Translations under genes and position numbers: made by a program
Assembly (NCBI GenBank): GCA_002420305.1
Contig: DIHT01000136.1
Coordinates: 1-10,245 of the forward strand
Source of the DNA: Akkermansiaceae bacterium UBA5689
GTDB lineage: Bacteria; Verrucomicrobiota; Verrucomicrobiia; Verrucomicrobiales; Akkermansiaceae
Length of the DNA stretch: 10,245 bases
Direction of reading: 5' to 3'
The notes under the pieces: model-generated
Told to the model about the DNA's origin: nothing
What the model saw: the letters and a program-made list of their open reading frames with translations, nothing else
Databases searched by the model: none
Shown here: positions 1 through 8,031 of the stretch, one piece after another
Layout of the letters: each line of letters opens with the position of its first letter
How positions within the stretch are numbered: the first letter of the stretch is position 1

Positions 1-45
1 GCACCCGCTGAGCCTGCACCCGGTGAGCCCGCACCCGCTGAGCCT
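1..45 (+). repeat. 15-bp tandem repeat encoding Ala-Pro-Ala/Gly-Glu-Pro units
   Basis: Three consecutive 15-bp units occupy 1-15, 16-30 and 31-45. Units 1 and 3 are identical (gcacccgctgagcct) and unit 2 differs at two positions (gcacccggtgagccc). They encode APAEP, APGEP and APAEP in the FKBP linker. The array reaches the left edge of the window, so its full copy number is not visible. Such in-frame repeats can change in copy number without breaking the gene and mainly alter linker length. Confidence 0.85.
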
Positions 46-882
46 GCCCCACCAGCGACACCGCCTGTGCCCAAGCCTCCCGCGCCTCCGGTTCCCAAGA
101 GCCAGCCCGCTCCGGAAGATGTGGCCGCTGCGCCAGAGGGCGCTGAGAAAACCGAATCTGGCATTTCCTCCAGAGTTCTTCAGGAAGGAACAGGAACCAG
201 TCACCCCAAGGCAGATGAAAAGGTAAGGGTGCACTATTCTGGATGGCAGACGGATGGCTACAATTTTGACAGCTCACTGAGCCGGGGTGTTCCCGCAACC
301 TTTGGGTTGAATCAGGTCATCAAGGGGTGGACCGAGGGAGTCCAGCTGATGGTTGAAGGAGAGAAACGCCGCTTCTGGATTCCTGGCGAGCTCGCTTACG
401 GTAAGCTGGAGGGAGAGCTTCCGCCCATCGGGGAGAACGGAAAGCGCCCGGGAAGACCTCTCGGACAACTCTGTTTTGATATTGAGCTGATCAAAATTCT
501 CCGCCCTCATCCGACTCCTGAGAATTTGACGGCAGCACCGGAGGATGCCGCCGCTAATCCCTCCGGGGTCGCATCCAAGGTCATCAAGGCCGGAACTGGT
601 GAAGCGAAGCCGAAGCCCACGGATAACGTGCAGGTTCATTACACGGTCTGGACGACGGACGGAAAGGTTGTAGACAGCACCCTGCCTAATGAGCGGCCAA
701 AGATTCTCCCTCTAAAGCGGACAGTCAAAGGCTTCACAGAAGGAGTGCAGATGATGGTTGAGGGAGAAACGAGGAGGATCTGGGTGCCAACAAACATGGC
801 CTACGGAGCGGCTCCGCCACCCACTGCGCCAGAGGGCATGCTGGTATTTGAGGTAGAACTACTAAAGATCCTCAGTAATTGA
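1..882 (+). CDS. Tandem FKBP-type peptidyl-prolyl cis-trans isomerase (5' truncated)
   Basis: The reading frame is open from the first base to a TGA at 880-882, so the N-terminus, and any signal peptide, lies outside the window; 293 residues are visible. A Pro/Ala/Glu-rich linker (about residues 1-50) leads into two FKBP domains, at about 53-167 and 187-292. Domain 1 keeps the usual FKBP pocket residues by eye: Tyr79, Phe89-Asp90, Phe101, Val106-Ile107, Trp110 and Tyr133 in an AYG motif. Domain 2 keeps Tyr214, Asp225 and Tyr268, but has Val224 for the Phe, Thr241-Val242 for Val-Ile and Phe245 for the Trp. The family catalyses prolyl cis-trans isomerisation and often acts as a folding chaperone. 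A location outside the cytoplasm is inferred from the linker only. The internal (GTG) codon at 67 is in frame but is not the true start. The family call is very secure; activity of domain 2 is uncertain. Confidence 0.93.
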   Translation, partial: APAEPAPGEPAPAEPAPPATPPVPKPPAPPVPKSQPAPEDVAAAPEGAEKTESGISSRVLQEGTGTSHPKADEKVRVHYSGWQTDGYNFDSSLSRGVPATFGLNQVIKGWTEGVQLMVEGEKRRFWIPGELAYGKLEGELPPIGENGKRPGRPLGQLCFDIELIKILRPHPTPENLTAAPEDAAANPSGVASKVIKAGTGEAKPKPTDNVQVHYTVWTTDGKVVDSTLPNERPKILPLKRTVKGFTEGVQMMVEGETRRIWVPTNMAYGAAPPPTAPEGMLVFEVELLKILSN

Positions 883-969
883 GGGTCTTCCCTCGCTTCC
901 ACGAGGCGAATAGTCCGTGGATTGCAACCGCGGGCATCAAGCTTCACTTACGGACCGCCACCCCGGGCT

Positions 970-975
970 GGGAGA
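970..975 (+). promoter_or_regulatory. Shine-Dalgarno-like site for the sugar ABC ATPase
   Basis: GGGAGA lies 10 bases before the ATG at 986. It is one of few recognisable ribosome-binding sites in this window, and it supports the 986 start over the in-frame GTG at 917. Confidence 0.5.
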
Positions 976-985
976 ACTAATATTC

Positions 986-2491
986 ATGGGCGAGAGGACA
1001 GAAGAGAAATCAGGCGCCCTGCTTGAAATGCGGGAGATCGATAAGTTTTTCCCGGGAGTACAGGCTCTCAAGGGGGTCAACCTCGATTTGTGTTGCGGGG
1101 AAGTCCTTGCGCTTCTCGGAGAAAATGGAGCAGGGAAAAGTACTCTGATTAAAATTCTGGGTGGAGCTCATACTCCAACAGGTGGAGGTGTTCTGGTAGA
1201 GGGGAGAAAGGTGGACTTGTCGACGCCTAACGCGAGTCAGGCGGCAGGAATCGGGATCATCTATCAGGAATTCAATCTGGTGCCGCACCTTAGCGCGCGG
1301 GAAAATATCTTTCTCGGGCAGGAAAGAGGAAGGGGAGGTTTTATCGACGCTGGAGAGGAGCGCCGAAAGGCGCTCGAGCTCTTCGGTCGATTGGGGACCT
1401 CGATTGACCCTGAGCAGCGGTGCGCTGAGATGACGGTTGCACAGCAGCAGGTCGTTGAGATTGCCAAGGCCCTGTCCCAGAATGCCCGGATTCTCGTGAT
1501 GGACGAGCCGAGTGCCACCCTCACGCCCAAGGAGGTAGAGCGGCTCCTCGGGATCGTGCGAGAATTGAGAGCACAGGGCCTAGGAATTATCTACATCAGT
1601 CACCGACTGGAAGAAGTGTATGAGATTTCAGATCGCATCATGGTGCTGAGGGACGGTGGACATGTTGCGACCAAGCCAACGGGAGAGCTTGGACGAGAGT
1701 CTCTCATCGAGCTCATGGTAGGTCGAAAGCTGGAGAATGAGTTTCCCTCGCACGAGCCTCGGATTGGTGATGAGCGCCTTGAAGTCAGGGGATTGAACAG
1801 AGGGTCAGCGGTACGTGATGTGTCTTTTTCGGTTCGCGCAGGGGAAATCCTGGCCCTCACCGGCCTTGTCGGTGCGGGGCGGACAGAAACTGTCCGCCTC
1901 CTTTTTGGGGCGGATCAGCCGGATTCTGGTTCAATATCTCTTGATGGGGAGGCTCTGCCCCTGAACCACCCACGTCAGGCCATTCAGGCGGGTATCGGCC
2001 TGCTGACGGAGGACCGCAAGGGGCAGGGACTCGTTCTCATGCACTCCGTCAGGGAAAATTTCGGTCTTCCCAACATGGAGGAGTTTTCCCGCTGGGGGAT
2101 GGTAGACAGTAAACATGAGCGAACGAGCTTTGGTAAGTTCGTGGATTCCCTGCGGATCAAGGTGCCGCATCAGGAGGAGCTGGCACAGAATCTCTCCGGG
2201 GGAAATCAGCAAAAGGTGGTGCTTGCGAAATGGCTTCAACAGAATTGTGAGGTCATCATTTTTGATGAGCCCACCCGGGGAATAGATGTGGGCTCCAAAT
2301 ATGAGATTTACCTTTTGATCCAGCAGCTGGCAGCCGAGGGCAAGGTGATCATCATGATCAGCTCTGAGTTGCCTGAGGTCCTGGGCTTGGCCGACCGGGT
2401 CCTCGTCATGCATGAGGGAAGGATCACCGGGGAGATCACCGATGTCCGCAGCGCTACGCAGGAGGATATCATGAGTCTGGCGGTCGCTTGA
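986..2491 (+). CDS. Sugar ABC transporter ATP-binding protein (RbsA/MglA/XylG type)
   Basis: This is a double-nucleotide-binding-domain ATPase that powers sugar uptake at the inner face of the membrane. From the ATG at 986 it is 501 residues, the usual size for RbsA. The first NBD has Walker A GENGAGKS (45-52), a Q-loop Gln94, a family-style signature region MTVAQQQ (149-155), Walker B ILVMDEP (169-175) and His206. The second has a degenerate P-loop GLVGAGRT (293-300), signature LSGGNQQ (403-409), VIIFDEPTRGID (423-434) and SSE (459-461) where the switch His would be; this asymmetry is normal for the family. An in-frame GTG at 917 could add 23 residues. I prefer 986 because of the GGGAGA at 970-975 and the family length. 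The gene sits 103 bp after the FKBP gene and converges with argG. No permease or periplasmic binding-protein gene is in the window, so the substrate cannot be named. Confidence 0.95.
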   Translation: MGERTEEKSGALLEMREIDKFFPGVQALKGVNLDLCCGEVLALLGENGAGKSTLIKILGGAHTPTGGGVLVEGRKVDLSTPNASQAAGIGIIYQEFNLVPHLSARENIFLGQERGRGGFIDAGEERRKALELFGRLGTSIDPEQRCAEMTVAQQQVVEIAKALSQNARILVMDEPSATLTPKEVERLLGIVRELRAQGLGIIYISHRLEEVYEISDRIMVLRDGGHVATKPTGELGRESLIELMVGRKLENEFPSHEPRIGDERLEVRGLNRGSAVRDVSFSVRAGEILALTGLVGAGRTETVRLLFGADQPDSGSISLDGEALPLNHPRQAIQAGIGLLTEDRKGQGLVLMHSVRENFGLPNMEEFSRWGMVDSKHERTSFGKFVDSLRIKVPHQEELAQNLSGGNQQKVVLAKWLQQNCEVIIFDEPTRGIDVGSKYEIYLLIQQLAAEGKVIIMISSELPEVLGLADRVLVMHEGRITGEITDVRSATQEDIMSLAVA

Positions 2492-2523
2492 GGCCGCTAG
2501 GGTGTGTGGATCACAGGCTTTTC

Positions 2524-3807
2524 TCAGTCCTTCTGCTGAGCGTTGGCTTTGAGGCGAAGGGCATTAAGGGCGATGAAGCCGGTGGCATCATCCTGGTTGT
2601 AGGCTTCTTCGGCGCCACCCTCCATGGTGGCGACATCCTCGCTGTAGAGCGAAAGGGGTGAGCGTCGTCCCGCATTCATAATGTTGCCCTTGTAAAGCTT
2701 CAGCCTGACCTCGCCGGTAACGGTTTGCTGCGTCTCGGTTACCAGGGCTTGCAGGGCGAGGCGCTCGGGAGCGAACCAGAATCCATTGTAGACCAACTGG
2801 GCATACTTGGGGATGAGGCTGTCACGCAGCTGCATGGCCTCGCGGTCCATGGTGAGGGTTTCGAGGTCTCGATGAGCCGCCAGCAGGATTGTGCCTCCTG
2901 GAGTCTCGTAGATTCCCCGGGATTTCATGCCGACAAATCTGTTTTCCACAATGTCGACCCGCCCGATGCCATACTGGCCACCGAGGGTGTTGAGAACTCG
3001 CATGATTCCGTAGGGGCTCAGAAGGGTATATCCGTCTCGTTCACCCTCGACATTGACGTCCTCGAGGCTGGAGAGAATCTCGTCCATTCCTTCGCACTGG
3101 AATCCCACCACATTGCCTTTGTCAAAAAGGAGCTGGAGGTAGAGAGGTTGATCGGGCGCTTCCTCAGGGGAGACGGACAGGACATACATCTCGCGATCTG
3201 CCTCCGTAGTTCCATCATACCATGGATCTTCCAGCATACCGGCCTCGAAGGAAATATGGAGGAGGTTCCGGTCCATGGAGTAGGGCTTTTTCAGAGATGC
3301 CTGCACCGGAATGTTATGAGCGTCCGCGTAGGCAATCATCTCGGTCCGACCGGGGAATTGCTTACGAAAGCGCTCCTGGCGCCACGGAGCAATGACCTCA
3401 ACCTCGGGTGCGAGACTTGCTGAGCTGAGCTCAAAGCGAACCTGGTCGTTTCCTTTTCCTGTTGCTCCATGGGCGATGGCATCCGCTTCTTCAGCAAGAG
3501 CGACGTCGAGCATGCCCTTTGCGATACAGGGGCGTGCGATGGAGGTGCCCAGAAGGTAGCGCCCCTCATAGACCGCATTGGCCTGAAACATCGGGAAGAT
3601 ATAATCCCGGGCAAAGGCCTCCCGGAGATCGCCGATGAAGCATTTACTGGCGCCGGTATTGAGGGCTTTTTCCTCGAGGCCATCCAGCTCATCTCCCTGT
3701 CCCACGTCTGCGCAGTAGGCGATAACGTCCGCGCTGTAGGTCTCTTTTAGCCAGGTAAGCAGGACGGAGGTGTCCAGTCCTCCGGAGTAAGCGACGACGA
3801 TTTTCAT
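2524..3807 (-). CDS. argG: Argininosuccinate synthase
   Basis: This cytoplasmic enzyme joins citrulline and aspartate with ATP to form argininosuccinate, the penultimate step of arginine biosynthesis. The protein is 427 residues and full length. The N-terminal nucleotide-binding motif AYSGGLDTS is at 6-14. Further family motifs are YLLGTSIARP (84-93), GATGKGNDQVRFE (114-126) and YSMDRNLLH (176-184). The ATG at 3807 places the P-loop six residues from the start, as is usual; no clear Shine-Dalgarno sequence precedes it. The gene converges with the sugar ATPase, leaving 32 bp between stop codons, and diverges from the TauE-like gene. No other arginine gene, such as argH, is adjacent, so it appears to be transcribed alone. 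A 232-residue open frame on the opposite strand (2725-3423) is a shadow of this gene. Confidence 0.98.
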   Translation of the reverse strand: MKIVVAYSGGLDTSVLLTWLKETYSADVIAYCADVGQGDELDGLEEKALNTGASKCFIGDLREAFARDYIFPMFQANAVYEGRYLLGTSIARPCIAKGMLDVALAEEADAIAHGATGKGNDQVRFELSSASLAPEVEVIAPWRQERFRKQFPGRTEMIAYADAHNIPVQASLKKPYSMDRNLLHISFEAGMLEDPWYDGTTEADREMYVLSVSPEEAPDQPLYLQLLFDKGNVVGFQCEGMDEILSSLEDVNVEGERDGYTLLSPYGIMRVLNTLGGQYGIGRVDIVENRFVGMKSRGIYETPGGTILLAAHRDLETLTMDREAMQLRDSLIPKYAQLVYNGFWFAPERLALQALVTETQQTVTGEVRLKLYKGNIMNAGRRSPLSLYSEDVATMEGGAEEAYNQDDATGFIALNALRLKANAQQKD

Positions 3808-3927
3808 CGCCGCGGAAGTTAAAAGGAGAGGGCCGAGAGTCCAGAACCAAGATTAGAGAATATGGAATGAGATTACCTCAGGGGTGGGCTTGTGTCCCCT
3901 TGACGGCAGGGCACACTACCTCCCGGA

Positions 3928-4671
3928 ATGGAGATCGAGCTAACGACAGGCGGGTGGGTGTGGGCGGTTATCGCCGCCCTCGCGGTGGGAATCTCCAAGA
4001 CCGGCTTTGGAGGAGTCGGGCTCGTGGCGGTTTCCATCATGGTGGAGCTTTTTGGTAAGCCTTCGGTAGGAATTCTTCTGCCGATGCTGATTTTTGCGGA
4101 TATTTCGGTGTATCCGGTATTCCGCAAACACGGGGCATGGGGTCCGGTGTGGAAACTTCTTCCGCCTACACTACTGGGGTGCGCAGCAGGCTACTTCGTG
4201 CTCGACTGGATGGCTGAGGAGTCCGCTCGCTCGGTGGTGGGGGGAATCATCGTGGCGATGGTAGGGGTGCAGCTTTTCCGTAACGTCGGCCGGGAGCGTT
4301 TTGATCGCCTTGCCCGTTCCCGGGAGGCCGGGCTGGCGGCGGGTTTCGCAGCGGGTACTGCGACGATGGTGGCCAATGCGGCGGGACCGATCTTCCAGCT
4401 CTACCTGCTTTCCCGGCGTTTTGAGAAACTGGAACTCATCGGGGTGGGTGCGCGGTTCTTTCTACTCGTGAACATCCTCAAGGCACCCTTCCTCGGGGGA
4501 ATGAGCTTCATCAACGGGGAGAGTCTTCTCTTCAATCTCAAGCTCCTGCCGGTGATTCTCCTCGGAATTTTCTTTGGGAGGCACCTTGTTCACGTGGTGT
4601 CGCAGCGCCTCTTTGAGTGGCTCGTGATTCTCTTTGCTCTTGTTGCCGGAGGCAGGCTTTTCCTCTTCTAG
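3928..4671 (+). CDS. TauE/SafE family membrane transporter (putative sulfite/organic-anion exporter)
   Basis: This is a 247-residue, very hydrophobic inner-membrane protein with about seven or eight predicted helices (roughly 10-41, 45-65, 76-94, 101-117, 134-160, 171-190, 203-219 and 229-245). The two halves each carry a TauE-like signature: GISKTGFGGVGLVAV (21-35) and TATMVANAAGPIFQLYLL (144-161). Family members have been linked to export of sulfite, sulfoacetate or other sulfonates, but most are uncharacterised and no sulfur-metabolism gene lies nearby, so the substrate is unknown. The ATG at 3928 is the first start codon after an in-frame stop at 3901. It lacks a good ribosome-binding site. 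The gene is divergent from argG across 120 bp and ends 12 bp from the convergent M50 protease gene, so it is probably transcribed alone. Confidence 0.88.
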   Translation: MEIELTTGGWVWAVIAALAVGISKTGFGGVGLVAVSIMVELFGKPSVGILLPMLIFADISVYPVFRKHGAWGPVWKLLPPTLLGCAAGYFVLDWMAEESARSVVGGIIVAMVGVQLFRNVGRERFDRLARSREAGLAAGFAAGTATMVANAAGPIFQLYLLSRRFEKLELIGVGARFFLLVNILKAPFLGGMSFINGESLLFNLKLLPVILLGIFFGRHLVHVVSQRLFEWLVILFALVAGGRLFLF

Positions 4672-4683
4672 GGCAGTTGCCTC

Positions 4684-5358
4684 TTACCATCCTCCCGGGG
4701 TTCTTGTACGTTTCAGGGCCTTGTAGTTTTCAACGACCGAAAACACCATGAAGATTGGGAGAAGGAACATGTTCAGATAGATGAGGCCTACTGCACCGAC
4801 TATAATCGCGGCAATAATACTGATCTGGAGGGTGAGTTTGATGCGACGGGGACCGAGAATTCCATGGAGGATCTGTCCTCCATCCATAGGATACACAGGG
4901 ATTATTAGGTTCAGTACTCCCCACCACAGACTGATCAATACAAACCAATACAGGAGCTGATAAACGGGACTTGCCTCTAACACGGTTGAGCCGCTGCTGG
5001 TGTCTGCGCTCATTGCTACCGCAATAAAGACAACAAGTCCGCACGCCACTTGGAGGAGCGGTCCAGCCAAGCTGATCAGAATTTGCTGCCCCCGGCTAAA
5101 GGGCGCCCCTTGGGAGGCGGCCTGTCCGCCCCAGCCGTGGAGAACGATGGAAATATGCCGGCCTCCAAAGAGACGCATCGTGAGAGCATGTCCGAGTTCG
5201 TGAATAATGAGGGAGACAACTCCTGCTGCCATGAAGAGAAGAACCGGCAAAAGGTCTTCTGGTTCCTTGATCTTAAGGGCGCCTCCGCAGAAGGCGAGGA
5301 TGGCCCAGTGCCACGGTTCCACCGTGACCGGGAAGCCGAAGAGACGGAAACGAATCAC
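4684..5358 (-). CDS. M50 family (site-2-protease type) membrane zinc metalloprotease
   Basis: This 224-residue polytopic membrane protein has the zinc-protease motif HELGH at 53-57 (Glu54 catalytic, His53 and His57 zinc ligands) in a hydrophobic helix. The second conserved motif, NLIIPVYPMDGG (150-161), supplies the third ligand, Asp159. SLAGPLLQ (96-103) also fits the family. The start FRLFGFPVTVEPW resembles the N-terminus of minimal M50 proteins. It lacks PDZ and CBS domains, so it is the minimal membrane core. M50 proteases cut substrates within the membrane, often anti-sigma factors or transcription-factor precursors; the substrate here cannot be inferred. The start is a GTG at 5358, and the next Met (residue 43) would lie just before the HELGH helix. 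It follows topB by 132 bp on the same strand, so co-transcription is possible but not shown. Confidence 0.9.
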   Translation of the reverse strand: MIRFRLFGFPVTVEPWHWAILAFCGGALKIKEPEDLLPVLLFMAAGVVSLIIHELGHALTMRLFGGRHISIVLHGWGGQAASQGAPFSRGQQILISLAGPLLQVACGLVVFIAVAMSADTSSGSTVLEASPVYQLLYWFVLISLWWGVLNLIIPVYPMDGGQILHGILGPRRIKLTLQISIIAAIIVGAVGLIYLNMFLLPIFMVFSVVENYKALKRTRTPGGW

Positions 5359-5459
5359 GCGCAGAGGCTAATCTCTGTTCTCGCAGAGGTCGAGTGCCCA
5401 ATGGGCATCGTCAAGTGGGGAAGGCGGGCGCCCAAGCCCCAGCCAGACGCTAGCTCTTA

Positions 5460-5473
5460 TCGGCGAGGGCCGA
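5460..5473 (-). other. Small hairpin just after topB
   Basis: TCGGC and GCCGA form a perfect 5-bp stem with a 4-base loop, 17 bases beyond the topB stop. There is no T-run after it, so it is at best a weak 3'-end structure. The rest of the 132-bp gap to the M50 gene holds further short palindromes (TGCCCA-A-TGGGCA at 5395-5407 and GGGCGCCC at 5426-5433) but no recognised signal. Confidence 0.25.
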
Positions 5474-5490
5474 AATGCCAGACGAAAAGA

Positions 5491-8031
5491 CTACTGTTTT
5501 TTCGCGGTTTTTTTCTTCGCGGCTTTCTTGCGCGGCGGAAACTCAAAGGTGGGCCGCCCCTGCTCGAAGTCGTAGTTCAGAAAGGCATCAAACTTCCGCT
5601 TGGTGCGGTTGGAGACGAATCCCTTGAGGAGTTCGCTTTTCTCCCCGTTGAGCATCCGAATAGCCGCCTCGCGAGGAATTTCGGCGGAAAGGATAGTACG
5701 TGAGAACTTGACGCCATCGGGCTCTTTTTTGGTTTTCAGCGAGGGAACGAGGTAGCTCTTTCCGGTCTCATAGAGATCGTGGGCCGTTTCTTCGTAAGTA
5801 ATACTGGCAACGATCTGGTCCTCCGATAGCTCTTCTGGTTCGTCCTGCTCAAAGACGAAATTGGTCTTAAAGCGCCCCTTCTTTCCGGTCTTGCTGACCG
5901 CCTGAACCAGTTCGATGGCCGCTTCGAAGGGTTTGTTAAAACGAGAGATAAATCCTTCACGGGGCCCGAGAAACTTGGTGGAGAAGAGTTCCTTGGCTTC
6001 ATCCTCGCTGAGTTGACGGCCGGCAATGTACTTGGAGATCCGAAACTTGCACTCCAGTTCCTCGCATTCGTAGGTTGCGTCGGTCTGTTTCAACTCAGTC
6101 ACCCCGCATTCTGGACAGGTGCATTGGAGAGGAGGAAACGAGCGAGAGACGGCTTCATCGTAGTGGGCCCGGGCCTTCTTGACGACCTCTTCAGTAAAGG
6201 TCGTGATCTCCTGCATAAATGTCTGACGGTCGAGCTTGCCATCTTCCATCTGGTGAAGTTTGGCCTCCCAGTCTCCCGTCATGGAGGGGGAGGTCAGAGG
6301 CTTGATATCCATCTCGTCCAGGAGTCCGATCAGGCGCTGTCCCTTTCCAGTGACATTGAGATCTCGTCCATCGCGAGCAAGGTATTTCTGTCTCAGCAGA
6401 CCCTCGATGATGTTGGCTCTGGTTGCTGGGGTGCCGAGGCCCCGCTCGGACATGGCCTCACGGAGTTCTTCATCGTCGACCAGTTTTCCGGCGCCTTCCA
6501 TCGCGGAGAGGAGAGTAGACTCCGTGTAGCGTGCAGGAGGATTCGTTTCCTTTTCCTCCAGTTCGATTTCCCGGGTAAGAGCAGGCTCACCCTCGTCGAC
6601 GGGTACTAGCTCATCCTTTCCGCTGGCTACTCCAACGGCACGGCCGTAGACACCCAGCCATCCCGGGGTCACGAGAATTTTTCCATCTGTCCGGAAGGTG
6701 TCCTCAGCCTCACCATGGGTGATGGTGGTGAGTCGCTTGGTGACCTCAAACTCTGCATGGGGGAAGAACACGGCGACGAAGCGCTTCACGATCATGTCGT
6801 AGATGTGCTGTTCCTGTTCCTTGGCGAGGCTGACTACCCGTCCAGTGGGAATGATAGCGAAGTGATCTGAGACCTTGGCGTTGTTAAAGACCCGTTTTTG
6901 GAGGGAGATCCGGTTGTTCTCGAGGGAGTCGGCTGCCCATTTGGCCACGGGTAGATTAGACTTTGCCAGCTCCTCGGTGGTTCGAATGACGTCCTGCAGG
7001 TAATCCTCCGGAAGATATCGGGAGTCGGTCCGCGGATAAGTCACCATTTTATGCCGCTCATAAAGAGCTTGAGTAAAGGACAAGGTGTTTCTCGCCGTGA
7101 AGGGGGCTTCTCTCTGGAGGGTGGTGAGGTCGTAGAGCTGTGGTGAGATTTGCTTGGTCGGTTTTTTTTCCTCGGTAACAGCACCCGTCTTTCCCTCGCA
7201 GCGAGCGCGAATCCTCTCCGCCTCTTCCTTGTCCCAGATGCGCTCCGCTCTTGAGAGCGGGTTGGCGGGATCCTTCTTCCATGCGGGATCAATCCAGCGC
7301 CCGCTGTAGTCGCCTGCATTCACTCCAAACTCGGCATGAATTTCCGCGTAGGGAGTCGGATTGAAGGCTTGGATCTCGGCTTCGCGTTTTGCGAGGATTG
7401 CCAGGGTCGGGGTCTGAACCCGTCCGGCGGCAGTGATATTAAACCCACCATGACGCGAGCGAAAGCAGGTCAGGGCACGAGTTGAATTCAGGCCAACCAG
7501 CCAGTCCGACTCTGAGCGGCACTTGGCTGCATCCGCCAGGTCGCCCATGTCCTCACCATTCCGGAGGCTATCCCAGGCCTGCTGAATAGCCCCGGTGGTC
7601 ATCGATTGCATCCAGAGGCGCTTTACGGGTTTGTCGATATCTCCAATGTCGAGGATGTACTGGAAGATGAGCTCACCCTCCCGTCCGGCGTCACAGGCAT
7701 TCACGATGAGATCAACATCCTTGCGACGGGCCTGCTTCAGGACATGGCGGAGTCTGCCCTCGGTTTTTTCAATCGGTTGGAGCTCGAATGAGCCCGGGAT
7801 GGCGGGAAGAACGTCAAATTTCCAAGGAAGATTTTTTCCGTTGGGCCCGGTTGGCATCTTGAGTTCGACAAGATGCCCGACTGCCGAGGTGATGATGGCT
7901 TCGTCGTTTTCGAAGTATCTGGCATCGAGCGATTTCCCCTTTTTCTCGAACTTGCCGAGGTGTTTGGCGAGAGAGCGGGAGAGGTCAGTCATGACTGAAG
8001 GCTTCTCCGCGATGATGAGGGTTTTGGGCAT
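5491..8031 (-). CDS. topB: DNA topoisomerase III (type IA)
   Basis: This type IA topoisomerase makes a transient single-strand break through a 5'-phosphotyrosine and decatenates or relaxes DNA. The Toprim domain starts at once with LIIAEKPS (5-12, Glu9) and includes NACDAGREGELI (111-122). The catalytic Tyr332 lies in TYPRTDSRYL (331-340), and GTPATRANII (533-542) is another family block. IAEKPS and DAGREGE mark TopB rather than TopA. The C-terminal part has a zinc-ribbon-like set of cysteines (639, 642, 656, 661), then two topoisomerase C-terminal repeat-like segments (about 665-710 and 780-832), ending in a basic tail KKAAKKKTAKK. At 846 residues it is longer than E. coli TopB. An in-frame ATG at 8046 would add five residues; I chose 8031 because the Toprim strand normally begins within a few residues of the start. 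It lies downstream of dprA on the same strand. Confidence 0.95.
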   Translation of the reverse strand: MPKTLIIAEKPSVMTDLSRSLAKHLGKFEKKGKSLDARYFENDEAIITSAVGHLVELKMPTGPNGKNLPWKFDVLPAIPGSFELQPIEKTEGRLRHVLKQARRKDVDLIVNACDAGREGELIFQYILDIGDIDKPVKRLWMQSMTTGAIQQAWDSLRNGEDMGDLADAAKCRSESDWLVGLNSTRALTCFRSRHGGFNITAAGRVQTPTLAILAKREAEIQAFNPTPYAEIHAEFGVNAGDYSGRWIDPAWKKDPANPLSRAERIWDKEEAERIRARCEGKTGAVTEEKKPTKQISPQLYDLTTLQREAPFTARNTLSFTQALYERHKMVTYPRTDSRYLPEDYLQDVIRTTEELAKSNLPVAKWAADSLENNRISLQKRVFNNAKVSDHFAIIPTGRVVSLAKEQEQHIYDMIVKRFVAVFFPHAEFEVTKRLTTITHGEAEDTFRTDGKILVTPGWLGVYGRAVGVASGKDELVPVDEGEPALTREIELEEKETNPPARYTESTLLSAMEGAGKLVDDEELREAMSERGLGTPATRANIIEGLLRQKYLARDGRDLNVTGKGQRLIGLLDEMDIKPLTSPSMTGDWEAKLHQMEDGKLDRQTFMQEITTFTEEVVKKARAHYDEAVSRSFPPLQCTCPECGVTELKQTDATYECEELECKFRISKYIAGRQLSEDEAKELFSTKFLGPREGFISRFNKPFEAAIELVQAVSKTGKKGRFKTNFVFEQDEPEELSEDQIVASITYEETAHDLYETGKSYLVPSLKTKKEPDGVKFSRTILSAEIPREAAIRMLNGEKSELLKGFVSNRTKRKFDAFLNYDFEQGRPTFEFPPRKKAAKKKTAKKQ

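Noticed and set aside
2725..3423. 232-codon open frame on the plus strand
   Set aside because: It lies wholly antisense to argG, which is unmistakable; the translation shows no family motif.
5050..5703. 217-codon open frame on the plus strand spanning the M50-topB junction
   Set aside because: It overlaps the antisense strands of two well-supported genes and has no recognisable domain.
6013..6609. 198-codon open frame on the plus strand
   Set aside because: It is antisense to the topB coding sequence, whose conserved motifs run straight through.
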